This document shows, piece by piece, positions 1-6,207 of a stretch of DNA of 6,963 bases. The notes under the pieces are model-generated. The model was not told where the DNA came from. It did no database searches and saw nothing but the letters and a program-made list of their open reading frames with translations. Source of the stretch: Polyangium sp. (in: bacteria). Lineage in GTDB: Bacteria; Myxococcota_A; Polyangia; Palsa-1104. Position 1 is the first letter of the stretch, and every line of letters begins with the position of its first letter. The stretch is taken from positions 1-6,963 of the forward strand of contig JANWLJ010000160.1 of NCBI GenBank assembly GCA_025450955.1. The letters run 5' to 3'. Both the position numbers and the translations under genes were made by a program.

Positions 1-1017
1 TCGCTGCTCGGCGACGTCACCAAGCGCTTCATGCTGCACTACAACTTCCCGCCGTTCTCGACGGGTGAAGCGAAGATGATGCGCTCGGCGTCGCGTCGCG
101 AGATCGGCCACGGCTATCTCGCGGAGCGCTCGCTGGCGCGCGTGCTGCCGGCGTACGAGGACTTCCCGTACACCATCCGCATCGTGTCGGAGACGCTCGA
201 GTCGAACGGCTCGTCGTCGATGGCGGCGGTGTGCGGCGGCTGTCTGTCGCTGATGGACGCGGGCGTTCCCATCGTCGAGCCGGTCGCCGGTATCGCCATG
301 GGCCTCATCAAGGAAGGCGAGAAGATCGCCGTGCTCTCCGACATCCTCGGCGACGAGGATCACCTCGGCGACATGGACTTCAAGGTGACCGGCACCAAGC
401 ACGGCATCACCGCCCTGCAGATGGACATCAAGATCCAGGGGCTGTCGCGCGAGATCCTGCAGAAGGCGCTCTATCAGGCGCGCGAGGGCCGGCTGCACAT
501 CCTCGGCAAGATGGCCGAGGCGCTCTCGCAGCCGCGCGAGGAGCTGTCCAAGCACGCGCCGCGGATCTTCACCATCAGCATCAAGCCGGACCGCATCCGC
601 GACGTGATCGGACCGGGCGGCAAGATGATCCGCGCGATCATCGAGCAGACCGGCGTCGCGATCGACGTCGAGGACGACGGCACGATCAGCATCGCCTCGT
701 CGGATGACGCCTCGGCCAAAAAGGCGATCGACATCATCAAGGGGCTCACCACCGAGCCGGAGATCGGCCAGTTCTACATGGGCGTGGTCCGGCGCATCGT
801 CGACTTCGGCGCGTTCGTCGAGATCCTGCCCGGCACCGACGGGCTCATCCACATCTCGGAGCTCGACGCCAAGCGCGTCAATCAGGTGAGCGACGTGGTG
901 AAGGAGGGCGACGAGGTGCTCGTCAAGGTGATCAACGTCGACCGGCAGGGCAAGATCCGGCTGTCGCGCAAAGAGGCGCTCGGTCAGAAGCCCGACGTCA
1001 TTCACAACCAGCGCTAA
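1..1017 (+). CDS. pnp: Polynucleotide phosphorylase (PNPase), C-terminal part, 5'-truncated by window edge
   Basis: PNPase is a trimeric 3'-5' phosphorolytic exoribonuclease that degrades RNA to nucleoside diphosphates. The frame is open from base 1 and gives 338 residues, roughly half of a usual ~700-residue PNPase; the first RNase PH domain and the helical domain lie upstream of the window. Visible parts in order are the second RNase PH core (about residues 1-190), a KH domain with the GPGG loop at bases 610-621, and an S1 RNA-binding domain (about bases 769-978). The core includes the HYNFPPFSTGE and SRREIGHG motifs. The metal-binding DHLGDMDFK segment is intact (bases 358-384, matching E. 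coli D486, D492 and K494 from memory), so the enzyme should be active. The protein ends only about 13 residues after S1, without the long tail of some PNPases. The 31 bp before dut show no terminator hairpin, so read-through is possible. Identification is very secure. Confidence 0.98.
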   Translation, partial: SLLGDVTKRFMLHYNFPPFSTGEAKMMRSASRREIGHGYLAERSLARVLPAYEDFPYTIRIVSETLESNGSSSMAAVCGGCLSLMDAGVPIVEPVAGIAMGLIKEGEKIAVLSDILGDEDHLGDMDFKVTGTKHGITALQMDIKIQGLSREILQKALYQAREGRLHILGKMAEALSQPREELSKHAPRIFTISIKPDRIRDVIGPGGKMIRAIIEQTGVAIDVEDDGTISIASSDDASAKKAIDIIKGLTTEPEIGQFYMGVVRRIVDFGAFVEILPGTDGLIHISELDAKRVNQVSDVVKEGDEVLVKVINVDRQGKIRLSRKEALGQKPDVIHNQR

Positions 1018-1030
1018 GCCTGCCAACCTG

Positions 1031-1040
1031 CGCTAGACTA
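1031..1040 (+). promoter_or_regulatory. Candidate -10 element of a near-leaderless dut promoter
   Basis: The short pnp-dut gap contains GCTAGACTA, with a -10-like TAGACT hexamer (1034-1039) beginning 15 nt before the dut ATG. A start site about 7 nt downstream would give a leader of only 2-3 nt. No Shine-Dalgarno sequence is visible before the ATG, which fits leaderless translation. No -35 box is seen at normal spacing; TTCACA at 1001-1006 is too far (27 bp). A similar box lies at the same distance before the gene at 4043. This is inferred from sequence pattern alone. Confidence 0.35.
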
Positions 1041-1048
1041 CCCGCCGC

Positions 1049-1507
1049 ATGGCGCCGGAAGCCGACGATGACAGCCCCGTGGTCAAAGTCCTTCGGCTGC
1101 GGGACGGCGCGCAGCTTCCAAGATACATGAGCGAGGGCGCGGCCGGGCTGGACCTGGCCGCGCTCCTCGACGAAGAAGTGGTCATCCCGCCCGGCGGGCG
1201 CGCGCTCATTCCAAGCGGGATCGCGCTCGAGCTGCCGCGCGGGATGGAGGCGCAGGTGCGGCCGCGCTCGGGGCTGGCGCTCAAGCACGGAGTGACCGTG
1301 CTCAACAGCCCCGGCACCATCGACGCCGACTATCGCGGCGAGGTGAAGGTGCTGCTCGTCAACCACGGCGCCGATCCATTTCGTGTGCGCTCGGGCGAGC
1401 GGGTGGCGCAGCTGGTGATCGCGCGGGTCGAGCGGGTGGTGCTCGAGGAGAGGCCGCTGTCCGAGACCGTCCGGGGCCAAGGCGGCTACGGCCACACCGG
1501 CGTCTGA
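1049..1507 (+). CDS. dut: Deoxyuridine 5'-triphosphate nucleotidohydrolase (dUTPase)
   Basis: Trimeric dUTPases hydrolyse dUTP to dUMP and pyrophosphate, keeping uracil out of DNA and supplying dUMP for thymidylate synthesis. The 152-residue product has the usual size and all five family motifs: motif I around SEGAAGLDL (28-36), motif II RPRSGLALKHG (71-81), motif III GTIDADYRGE (89-98) with expected catalytic base D92 and stacking Y95, motif IV around RVAQLVI (118-124), and the glycine-rich C-terminal motif V RGQGGYGHTG (142-151). Motif V has Tyr147 where Phe is usual. The ATG at 1049 adds an acidic N-terminal stretch (MAPEADDDSP) absent from E. coli Dut; GTG at 1079 would give a start closer to the family norm, but neither has a Shine-Dalgarno site. 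ATG is preferred because it lies next to a possible -10 box. The stop codon shares one base with the downstream kinase-like gene, implying coupled translation. Function secure; exact start less so. Confidence 0.96.
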   Translation: MAPEADDDSPVVKVLRLRDGAQLPRYMSEGAAGLDLAALLDEEVVIPPGGRALIPSGIALELPRGMEAQVRPRSGLALKHGVTVLNSPGTIDADYRGEVKVLLVNHGADPFRVRSGERVAQLVIARVERVVLEERPLSETVRGQGGYGHTGV

Positions 1508-1509
1508 TG
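1505..1509 (+). promoter_or_regulatory. TGATG stop-start overlap coupling dut to the kinase-like gene
   Basis: The dut stop TGA (1505-1507) and the next gene's ATG (1507-1509) share one base. No Shine-Dalgarno sequence is visible in the last bases of dut, so the downstream start probably relies on termination-reinitiation by ribosomes finishing dut. The overlap is seen directly; the mechanism is inferred. Confidence 0.7.
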
Positions 1510-3993
1510 ACCACGCGCGCGGTGGGAGAGCGAATTTGCGGGCGCTGGGAGGTGCGGCGCCTGCTCGGCGAGCGGCCGCTCGGCGCGCTCTATCGCGCCT
1601 TCGATCGCGAGACCGAGGTGGAGGTGGCGCTGCGCCTGATCGCGCCCGCGCTCCTGCCCGACGAGGCGGCGAAACAAAATCTGGTGCAGCGGCTCGCGCG
1701 CGCGCGCGCCTGCTCGCATCCCAACCTGGTGCGGCTCTACGCGGTCGCGCTCGACGCTCAGGCGGAGCGCGGCCAGGGGCAGGTGGTGGTGGCGACGCAG
1801 TGGGCGCCGGGCGAGCTGCTCTCCGCGCGCCTCAAGCGCGGCAAGCTCTCCGCCGAAGAGGCGCGGCCGATCCTGCGCCAGGTGACCCAGGCGATCGCGC
1901 ACGCGCACCAGCACGGCCTGGTCCTCGGCGACGTGCGGGCCGGCAGCGTGGTCGGGCTCGCCGACGCGCTCAAGCTCTCGAACGTCGGTCTCGGCCCGGC
2001 GCTGCCGCGCGCGCGCTATCTCGAGGCGATGCGCGGAACCGCCGCGTTCGATCGGCTCGCGCCCGAGCTGCGATCGGGTGGACCGGCCGAGCCGCGCGCG
2101 GACGTCTGGTCGCTGGCGGTGCTCGCCTTCGAGATCCTGACCGGCGCGCTGCCGGCCCGGACGCTCGAGCTCGGCGCCGTCTCCGCCGCGCTCCAGCCGA
2201 TCTTCGAGCGCGCGCTCGCCGACGATCCGCTGGTGCGCCACGCCGGCGTCGACGCGCTCGGAGGCGAGCTCGAGCGCGCGCTCTCGGGGCGTCCGCGCAA
2301 GATCAGCCGACCTGCGATCGATCTCTCGGGCGAGGCGACCATGCCCACCCCGCGGCTCGACGAGGACGAGGCCACCTCGCCGTCGAGCGAAGAGGCGACG
2401 CGCCAGATCTCCGAGGAGGAGCTGCTCCGTCTGCACGGCGCAGAGGTGACCCGTCAGGTGCCCGAGGCGGAGCTGTTTCCGCTGCGCATGCAGTCGTCCG
2501 AGACCCAGCAGATCGACGCCGAGATGGTGGTCGCGCCGGAGGACGACGGCGACGACGACGCCTCCGACGAGCTGGCCCTCGAGGTGGTGCGCGCCGAGGA
2601 CGGCACCTGGCGCTCGCCGGTGCCGCCGTCGCGCGAGCAAAAGACTTCGCGGATCGTGCTGCTCGAGCCGGACCAGGCGCGGACCAGCCAGGTGCCGCGC
2701 GTCGAGCCCGAGCTGCCGCCGCCTCCGCCGCCGCTTCCGCCGGGCGAGCTCGGCAAGTCGCCGCCGCCGCTTCCGCCGAGGAGCGAGGAGCCCGACGGCA
2801 CGCCGCTGCCGCCGCCTTCGCCCGCGCCGCCTTCGACGCCGCCCGCCACCGACGAGTTCGGCGACGATCACCTCGAGACCAACCGGGTCGACCGGCTCGA
2901 TCCGCGCGAGCTGCTCCCGCCGGCCGCGCCGCCGGCGCGACCGCCCTCGCCGAAGCGGCGCGACGACGGGCCGGGAAACGATCTGCCGCCGCGCGCGCGA
3001 GAGTGGGTGGTGCCCGAGACGGTGCCGGGCCGCCGGCCCACGCCGCCGACCTTGCCGTCGATTCAGGTCGAGCTGCCGGTCGAGCCGCCCGAGCCGCCGA
3101 CCACCACCAGGCCGCTGCCGCCCAGGCGTCCGCGCCGCACCGAGGAGGTCCCGGCGGCGCCGTTTCCCCGGCCGCGCCCCTCGCGCTCGAGCGGGATCGG
3201 GTATGTGGTGCTGGTGCTGATCACCGTCGGGCTCGCGCTGGCGATCGGCATCGGCGTGGTCCAGCACATGAAAGAGATCCGGCAGGCGCGCGATCGGATG
3301 GAGAAGCACGCGCTCGCCGACGAGCTCAACGCGCGCGCCGAGGCGCTCCGTCGCGGTGAGCCGCCGTCGGCCGCGCCCGCCAAATCGCCGCCTCCGCCCG
3401 CGCCCACCGCGCCGGCGCCGGTCGCGCCCGCTGCGGCGCCGCCGGTCGCGCCCGCCGCCGCGTTGCCGGTGGTGACCCATCCCGCGTTCGTCGCGCCCGC
3501 CGGTCCGTGCCCGCTCGGAGCCAATCTCGTCTCCGGCGGCAAGGCGCGCTACTGCGTCGATCTCTACGAGTACCCGGGCGGCAAGACCATCCCGCGCACC
3601 AACGTCAGCTTCGACGAGGCCGAAAAATTGTGCGCCTCCAAAGGCGAGCGGCTGTGCAGCGACGTCGAGTTTGAGCGCGCCTGCCGCGGCCGCGGCTCGG
3701 CGAGCTACCCGTATGGCCAGGCGTACAATCCGGTCCGCTGCAACACCGGCGGCGGCGAGCTGGCGCCGACCGGCAGCTTCAAAGACTGCCGCTCCGCAGT
3801 GGGCGCCTACGACATGAGCGGCAACGTCGCCGAGTGGGTCACCACCGGCCCGTCGCACCTGCCGGCGCAAAAGGGCGGCTCGGCCCAGCTCGGCGATCCG
3901 TTCGCGCGCTGCTCGCACACCATCAAGACGGTCAATCCCTCGGGCGGCCCCCTCGTCGGCTTCCGCTGCTGCGCCGACGCCCACCGAAAATAG
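1507..3993 (+). CDS. Membrane-anchored Hanks-type pseudokinase fused to a periplasmic FGE-sulfatase (SUMF1-like) domain
   Basis: An 828-residue protein in several parts. Residues ~12-258 form a Ser/Thr kinase fold, recognisable by GRWEVRRLLGE, SHPNLV, APE (185-187) and DVWSLAV (199-205). Catalytic residues are mostly lost: the Gly loop reads GERPLG (21-26), the VAIK Lys is R43, no Glu sits at the helix-C position (R62-L63), HRD is LGD (140-142, only D142 kept), the loop Lys and Asn are R144 and S147, and DFG is NVG (159-161). Residues ~259-400 are an acidic linker with five TxxI/V motifs, and ~401-560 are proline-rich. One transmembrane helix follows (~564-585), with Arg before it, suggesting a cytoplasmic N-terminus. 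Then come a charged, possibly coiled-coil segment (~586-618), a Pro/Ala linker, and an FGE-sulfatase domain (~667-825) ending in GFRCC and holding 10 of the protein's 12 cysteines. The FGE catalytic Cys pair is absent. The likely role is a transmembrane sensor or scaffold; its ligand and partners are unknown. Residual kinase activity is not excluded, since some degenerate kinases work. Confidence 0.88.
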   Translation: MTTRAVGERICGRWEVRRLLGERPLGALYRAFDRETEVEVALRLIAPALLPDEAAKQNLVQRLARARACSHPNLVRLYAVALDAQAERGQGQVVVATQWAPGELLSARLKRGKLSAEEARPILRQVTQAIAHAHQHGLVLGDVRAGSVVGLADALKLSNVGLGPALPRARYLEAMRGTAAFDRLAPELRSGGPAEPRADVWSLAVLAFEILTGALPARTLELGAVSAALQPIFERALADDPLVRHAGVDALGGELERALSGRPRKISRPAIDLSGEATMPTPRLDEDEATSPSSEEATRQISEEELLRLHGAEVTRQVPEAELFPLRMQSSETQQIDAEMVVAPEDDGDDDASDELALEVVRAEDGTWRSPVPPSREQKTSRIVLLEPDQARTSQVPRVEPELPPPPPPLPPGELGKSPPPLPPRSEEPDGTPLPPPSPAPPSTPPATDEFGDDHLETNRVDRLDPRELLPPAAPPARPPSPKRRDDGPGNDLPPRAREWVVPETVPGRRPTPPTLPSIQVELPVEPPEPPTTTRPLPPRRPRRTEEVPAAPFPRPRPSRSSGIGYVVLVLITVGLALAIGIGVVQHMKEIRQARDRMEKHALADELNARAEALRRGEPPSAAPAKSPPPPAPTAPAPVAPAAAPPVAPAAALPVVTHPAFVAPAGPCPLGANLVSGGKARYCVDLYEYPGGKTIPRTNVSFDEAEKLCASKGERLCSDVEFERACRGRGSASYPYGQAYNPVRCNTGGGELAPTGSFKDCRSAVGAYDMSGNVAEWVTTGPSHLPAQKGGSAQLGDPFARCSHTIKTVNPSGGPLVGFRCCADAHRK
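2725..2778 (+). repeat. Exact 18-bp direct repeat in the proline-rich linker, copies 36 bp apart
   Basis: CCGCCGCCGCTTCCGCCG occurs at 2725-2742 and again at 2761-2778, each encoding PPPLPP in the cytoplasmic proline-rich linker. The 36-bp offset (12 codons) keeps the frame. A second, shorter duplication (CCGGTCGCGCCCGC at 3418-3431 and 3442-3455, 24 bp apart) lies in the periplasmic Pro/Ala linker. Both look like slippage or expansion of low-complexity coding DNA rather than a mobile or regulatory repeat. Confidence 0.7.
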
Positions 3994-4024
3994 CGCTGCC
4001 ACCTAGCCAAGCGGTCGGGCGGGA

Positions 4025-4033
4025 TGCTATACG
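4025..4033 (+). promoter_or_regulatory. Candidate extended -10 element (TGCTATACG) before the WalJ-like gene
   Basis: TGC followed by TATACG resembles an extended -10 (TGn-TATAAT, 4 of 6 in the hexamer). Its hexamer begins 15 nt before the TTG start, the same distance as the box before dut. A weak -35-like TAGCCA lies at 4004-4009 with an 18-bp spacer. A start site near 4040 would leave almost no leader and exclude the GAGGG site at 4033-4037 from the transcript, so the promoter and that ribosome-binding site would serve different transcripts. Low certainty. Confidence 0.3.
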
Positions 4034-4037
4034 AGGG
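4033..4037 (+). promoter_or_regulatory. Ribosome binding site (GAGGG) supporting the TTG start at 4043
   Basis: GAGGG ends 5 nt before the TTG at 4043. TTG is the only start that gives the complete family N-terminus MRLLLLASGSSGN. The nearby ATG at 4024 is in another frame and cannot serve this gene. This site would be used on transcripts reading through from upstream. Confidence 0.5.
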
Positions 4038-4042
4038 CTCCC

Positions 4043-4900
4043 TTGCGGCTCCTCCTGCTCGCCTCGGGATCGTCCGGAAACGTCGCCTACCTCGAGGCGG
4101 GGCCGGCCGGCGCGCCGACCCGGCTTTTGATCGATGCCGGGCTTCCGCCCGCCGAGATCGAGGCGCGCCTCGAGCGGGGGCCGTCGTCGTCGTCGCCGCT
4201 CACGCTTTCGCAGATCGACGCTGCGCTCATCACCCACGATCATCGCGACCACGCCGGTTACGCCGCCGCGCTCAAGCGGCCCTTGTGGGCCACCTCCGGC
4301 ACCCGCCGGGTGCGGCGCCTCGAGGCCGAGCTGGTGCGCGCCGGGGCCCGCTTTCAGATCGGCGCGTTCGCGATCGAGCCGGTGCTCTTGCCGCACGACG
4401 CCGACGAGACGGTCGGCTATGTGCTCGAGGCCGACGGCGCGCGCGTCGGCATCCTCACCGATTGCGGACACGACGCCCCCGAGGTCGCCCGCGCCTACGC
4501 CGGCTGCCGGGTGCTCGCGCTCGAGGCCAATCATGACCGCGAGCTGTTGCGCCTCGGCCCCTCTCCGCCGTCGCTCAAGCGGCGGGTCTCCGGCCCGCGC
4601 GGACATCTTTCGAACGAACAGTCCGCACAGCTGCTCGAGCAGATGTGCACGCTCGCCAAATCGCCCGAGCTGGTGATCGCCGCGCATCTCTCTCAGCCGA
4701 ACAATCGCCCGCTCCTCGCCCGCCGCGCCCTCGAGCGGGCGCTCGGATTTTCGGGGCAGGTGATCGTCGCCAGCCAGGCGGGCGGCTCGCCGCTCATCGA
4801 GGTTTCGCGCGAAGGCGTGCGGATCGTGCCGCAGCGCCGGCAGCAGCTCGCGTTCGACTTTTCGCCGAGTGAGGTCAGGTTGCAAGGAGCGTCCACATGA
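4043..4900 (+). CDS. WalJ/YycJ-family metallo-beta-lactamase-fold hydrolase, probable DNA exonuclease
   Basis: The 285-residue protein is a metallo-beta-lactamase-fold phosphodiesterase of the WalJ/YycJ type. Family hallmarks are the N-terminal LLLLASGSSGN, the metal-binding THDHRDH (H65, H67, D69, H70), a downstream PHDA (H118), LTDCGHD (D140 as likely bridging Asp), EANHDRELLRLGP (161-173), GHLSNEQSA (187-195) and AAHLSQPNN (213-221). All expected metal ligands are present, so it should be active. Bacillus relatives are reported as DNA 5'-3' exonucleases; that function is transferred by family resemblance, and other substrates are possible. The C-terminus carries QQLAFDF (267-273), which resembles a beta-clamp-binding peptide. 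Translation begins at TTG, a weak start that may hold expression low. The stop overlaps purB by ATGA, so the nuclease and two purine genes are probably co-expressed. Family call strong; biochemical role moderate. Confidence 0.87.
   Translation: MRLLLLASGSSGNVAYLEAGPAGAPTRLLIDAGLPPAEIEARLERGPSSSSPLTLSQIDAALITHDHRDHAGYAAALKRPLWATSGTRRVRRLEAELVRAGARFQIGAFAIEPVLLPHDADETVGYVLEADGARVGILTDCGHDAPEVARAYAGCRVLALEANHDRELLRLGPSPPSLKRRVSGPRGHLSNEQSAQLLEQMCTLAKSPELVIAAHLSQPNNRPLLARRALERALGFSGQVIVASQAGGSPLIEVSREGVRIVPQRRQQLAFDFSPSEVRLQGAST
4884..4889 (+). promoter_or_regulatory. Ribosome binding site of purB (AAGGAG)
   Basis: A near-ideal AAGGAG lies inside the last codons of the WalJ-like gene, 7 nt before the purB ATG at 4897. 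It fixes that ATG as the start and lets purB be translated well even though the upstream gene starts at TTG. Confidence 0.85.
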
Positions 4901-6207
4901 TCGATCGATACTCCCGCCCGGAGCTGCGCGCGCTATGGAGCGATCAGCGCCGGTTCGACACCTGGCTCGCGGTCGAGCTGGCCGCCTGCGAAGCGATGGA
5001 AGGCGAGGGCACCGTCCCCGCCGGCACCGCCGCACGCGTGCGCGAGCGCGCGATGGGCAAGCTCTCGGGCCCGCGCATCCTCGAGATCGAGGAGCGCACC
5101 CGCCACGACGTGATCGCCTTTTTGACCCACGTCGAGGAGCTGGCCGGCGAGGACGCCCGCTTCCTTCATCTCGGGATGACCTCCTCCGACGTGCTCGACA
5201 GCTCGCTCGCGCTGCTTTTGTGCGCCGCCACCGACGAGATTCTCGGCGGGCTCGATCTCCTGCTCGCCGCGCTCGCCCGCCGCGCCGAGGAGCATCGGAA
5301 CACTCCGCTCATGGGCCGCTCGCACGGGATTCACGCCGAGCCGGTCACCCTCGGCCTGGTGTTCGCCGGCTTCTTTGCCGAGATGTCGCGCAACCGCCGC
5401 CGTCTCGAACGCGCGCGCGAGACCATCGCGGTCGGCAAGATCGCGGGCGCGGTCGGCACCTACGCCAACGTGAGCCCCAAGGTCGAGGCTCAGGCGCTCG
5501 CCTCGCTCGGGCTTCGTCCCGAGACGGTGGCCACTCAGATCGTCGCCCGCGATCGCCACGCCGAGCTGTTCGACGCGCTCGCGCTCCTCGGCGCCGGCGT
5601 CGAGCGGATCGCGCTCCAGGTGCGTCACTGGCAAAGGACCGAGGTGGGCGAGGCCGAGGAGGCGTTCGGCAAGGGCCAGAAGGGCTCCTCCGCGATGCCG
5701 CACAAAAAGAACCCGATCCTCTCGGAGAATTTGTGCGGCCTGGCTCGCCTGTTGCGCTCGTACGCGGTGGCCGCGCTCGAAGACGTGGCGCTCTGGCACG
5801 AGCGCGACATCTCGCAATCGTCGGTCGAGCGGGTGATCGCTCCCGACGCGACCGCGCTCGCCGACTTCATGCTCCGCCGCGCCGCCGGACTGGTGGGCGG
5901 GCTCGTGGTACATCCCGAGCGGATGCGAAAAAATCTCGAGCTCACCGGCGGGCTCATCTTCTCCGAGGGCGTGATGCTGGCGCTGGTGCGCTCCGGCCTT
6001 CCGCGCCAGCGCGCCTACGAGCTGGTGCAGCGCTCGGCCCTGCGCGCCCGTGACGAGGGCGGCGAGTTTCGCGCGCTCCTCGCCGCCGATCCCGAGGTGG
6101 CGAGCCGCCTCGATCGCCAGACGCTCGACGCCTGCTTCGATCTTCAGCACCATCTTCGCCACCTCGACACCATCTTTCGTCGAGCTTTCCAAGGAGGCCC
6201 CGCGTGA
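4897..6207 (+). CDS. purB: Adenylosuccinate lyase
   Basis: PurB catalyses two fumarate-releasing steps of purine synthesis: SAICAR to AICAR, and adenylosuccinate to AMP. It works as a homotetramer with composite active sites. The 436-residue product matches the length and layout of the Bacillus/Thermotoga type (about 430) along its whole length. It starts with the typical IDRYSRPELRALWSD. Active-site regions are RHDVIAF (H70), MTSSDVLDS (94-102), GRSHGIHAEP (H143 as expected general acid), and the fumarate-lyase signature GSSAMPHKKNP (263-273) with the catalytic Ser in S264/S265. ALWHERDISQSSVER follows, and the C-terminal AdSL domain ends in HLRHLDTIF. All key residues are intact. The ATG is set by the strong ribosome binding site and the ATGA overlap with the upstream gene. 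The stop overlaps purC by GTGA. PurB consumes the product of PurC, so the pair encodes consecutive steps. Confidence 0.98.
   Translation: MIDRYSRPELRALWSDQRRFDTWLAVELAACEAMEGEGTVPAGTAARVRERAMGKLSGPRILEIEERTRHDVIAFLTHVEELAGEDARFLHLGMTSSDVLDSSLALLLCAATDEILGGLDLLLAALARRAEEHRNTPLMGRSHGIHAEPVTLGLVFAGFFAEMSRNRRRLERARETIAVGKIAGAVGTYANVSPKVEAQALASLGLRPETVATQIVARDRHAELFDALALLGAGVERIALQVRHWQRTEVGEAEEAFGKGQKGSSAMPHKKNPILSENLCGLARLLRSYAVAALEDVALWHERDISQSSVERVIAPDATALADFMLRRAAGLVGGLVVHPERMRKNLELTGGLIFSEGVMLALVRSGLPRQRAYELVQRSALRARDEGGEFRALLAADPEVASRLDRQTLDACFDLQHHLRHLDTIFRRAFQGGPA
6191..6197 (+). promoter_or_regulatory. Ribosome binding site of purC (AAGGAGG)
   Basis: A perfect AAGGAGG lies 6 nt before GTG at 6204, within the last codons of purB. 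It decides the GTG start of purC; the ATG at 6214 is out of frame and reaches a stop after three codons. Confidence 0.88.

Noticed and set aside
1018..1048. Terminator for pnp in the gap before dut
   Set aside because: No inverted repeat or T-run could be found.
1079..1081. GTG at 1079 as the true dut start
   Set aside because: It would fit the family length better, but it lacks a Shine-Dalgarno site, and the ATG at 1049 lies next to the candidate -10 box. Kept as an alternative only.
1507..2280. Annotating the N-terminal domain as an active Ser/Thr kinase
   Set aside because: Key ATP- and metal-binding residues (VAIK Lys, helix-C Glu, loop Asn, DFG Asp) are all replaced, so pseudokinase is the better label, although weak activity cannot be excluded from sequence.
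1536..3359. A 607-codon + strand frame inside the kinase-like gene
   Set aside because: Almost entirely Ala/Arg, a frame-shifted reading of the real gene; no ribosome binding site or domain.
1486..4002. An 838-codon open frame on the minus strand covering the entire kinase-like gene
   Set aside because: Its product is Arg/Gly/Leu-rich low complexity with no recognisable domain, and it mirrors a well-supported gene on the + strand. Long antisense open frames are expected in very GC-rich DNA with G/C-biased third codon positions.
3994..4042. Terminator after the kinase-like gene
   Set aside because: The gap has no stable hairpin followed by T residues; read-through into the WalJ-like gene remains possible.
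4024..4536. ATG at 4024 opening a 170-codon frame
   Set aside because: It runs out of frame through the conserved WalJ-like gene and yields an Arg/Ala-rich product without motifs.
4933..6192. A 419-codon minus-strand open frame antisense to purB, and a 367-codon one at 3932-5035
   Set aside because: Both are shadows of conserved genes, show no family motifs, and have biased Arg/Ala/Gly/His composition.
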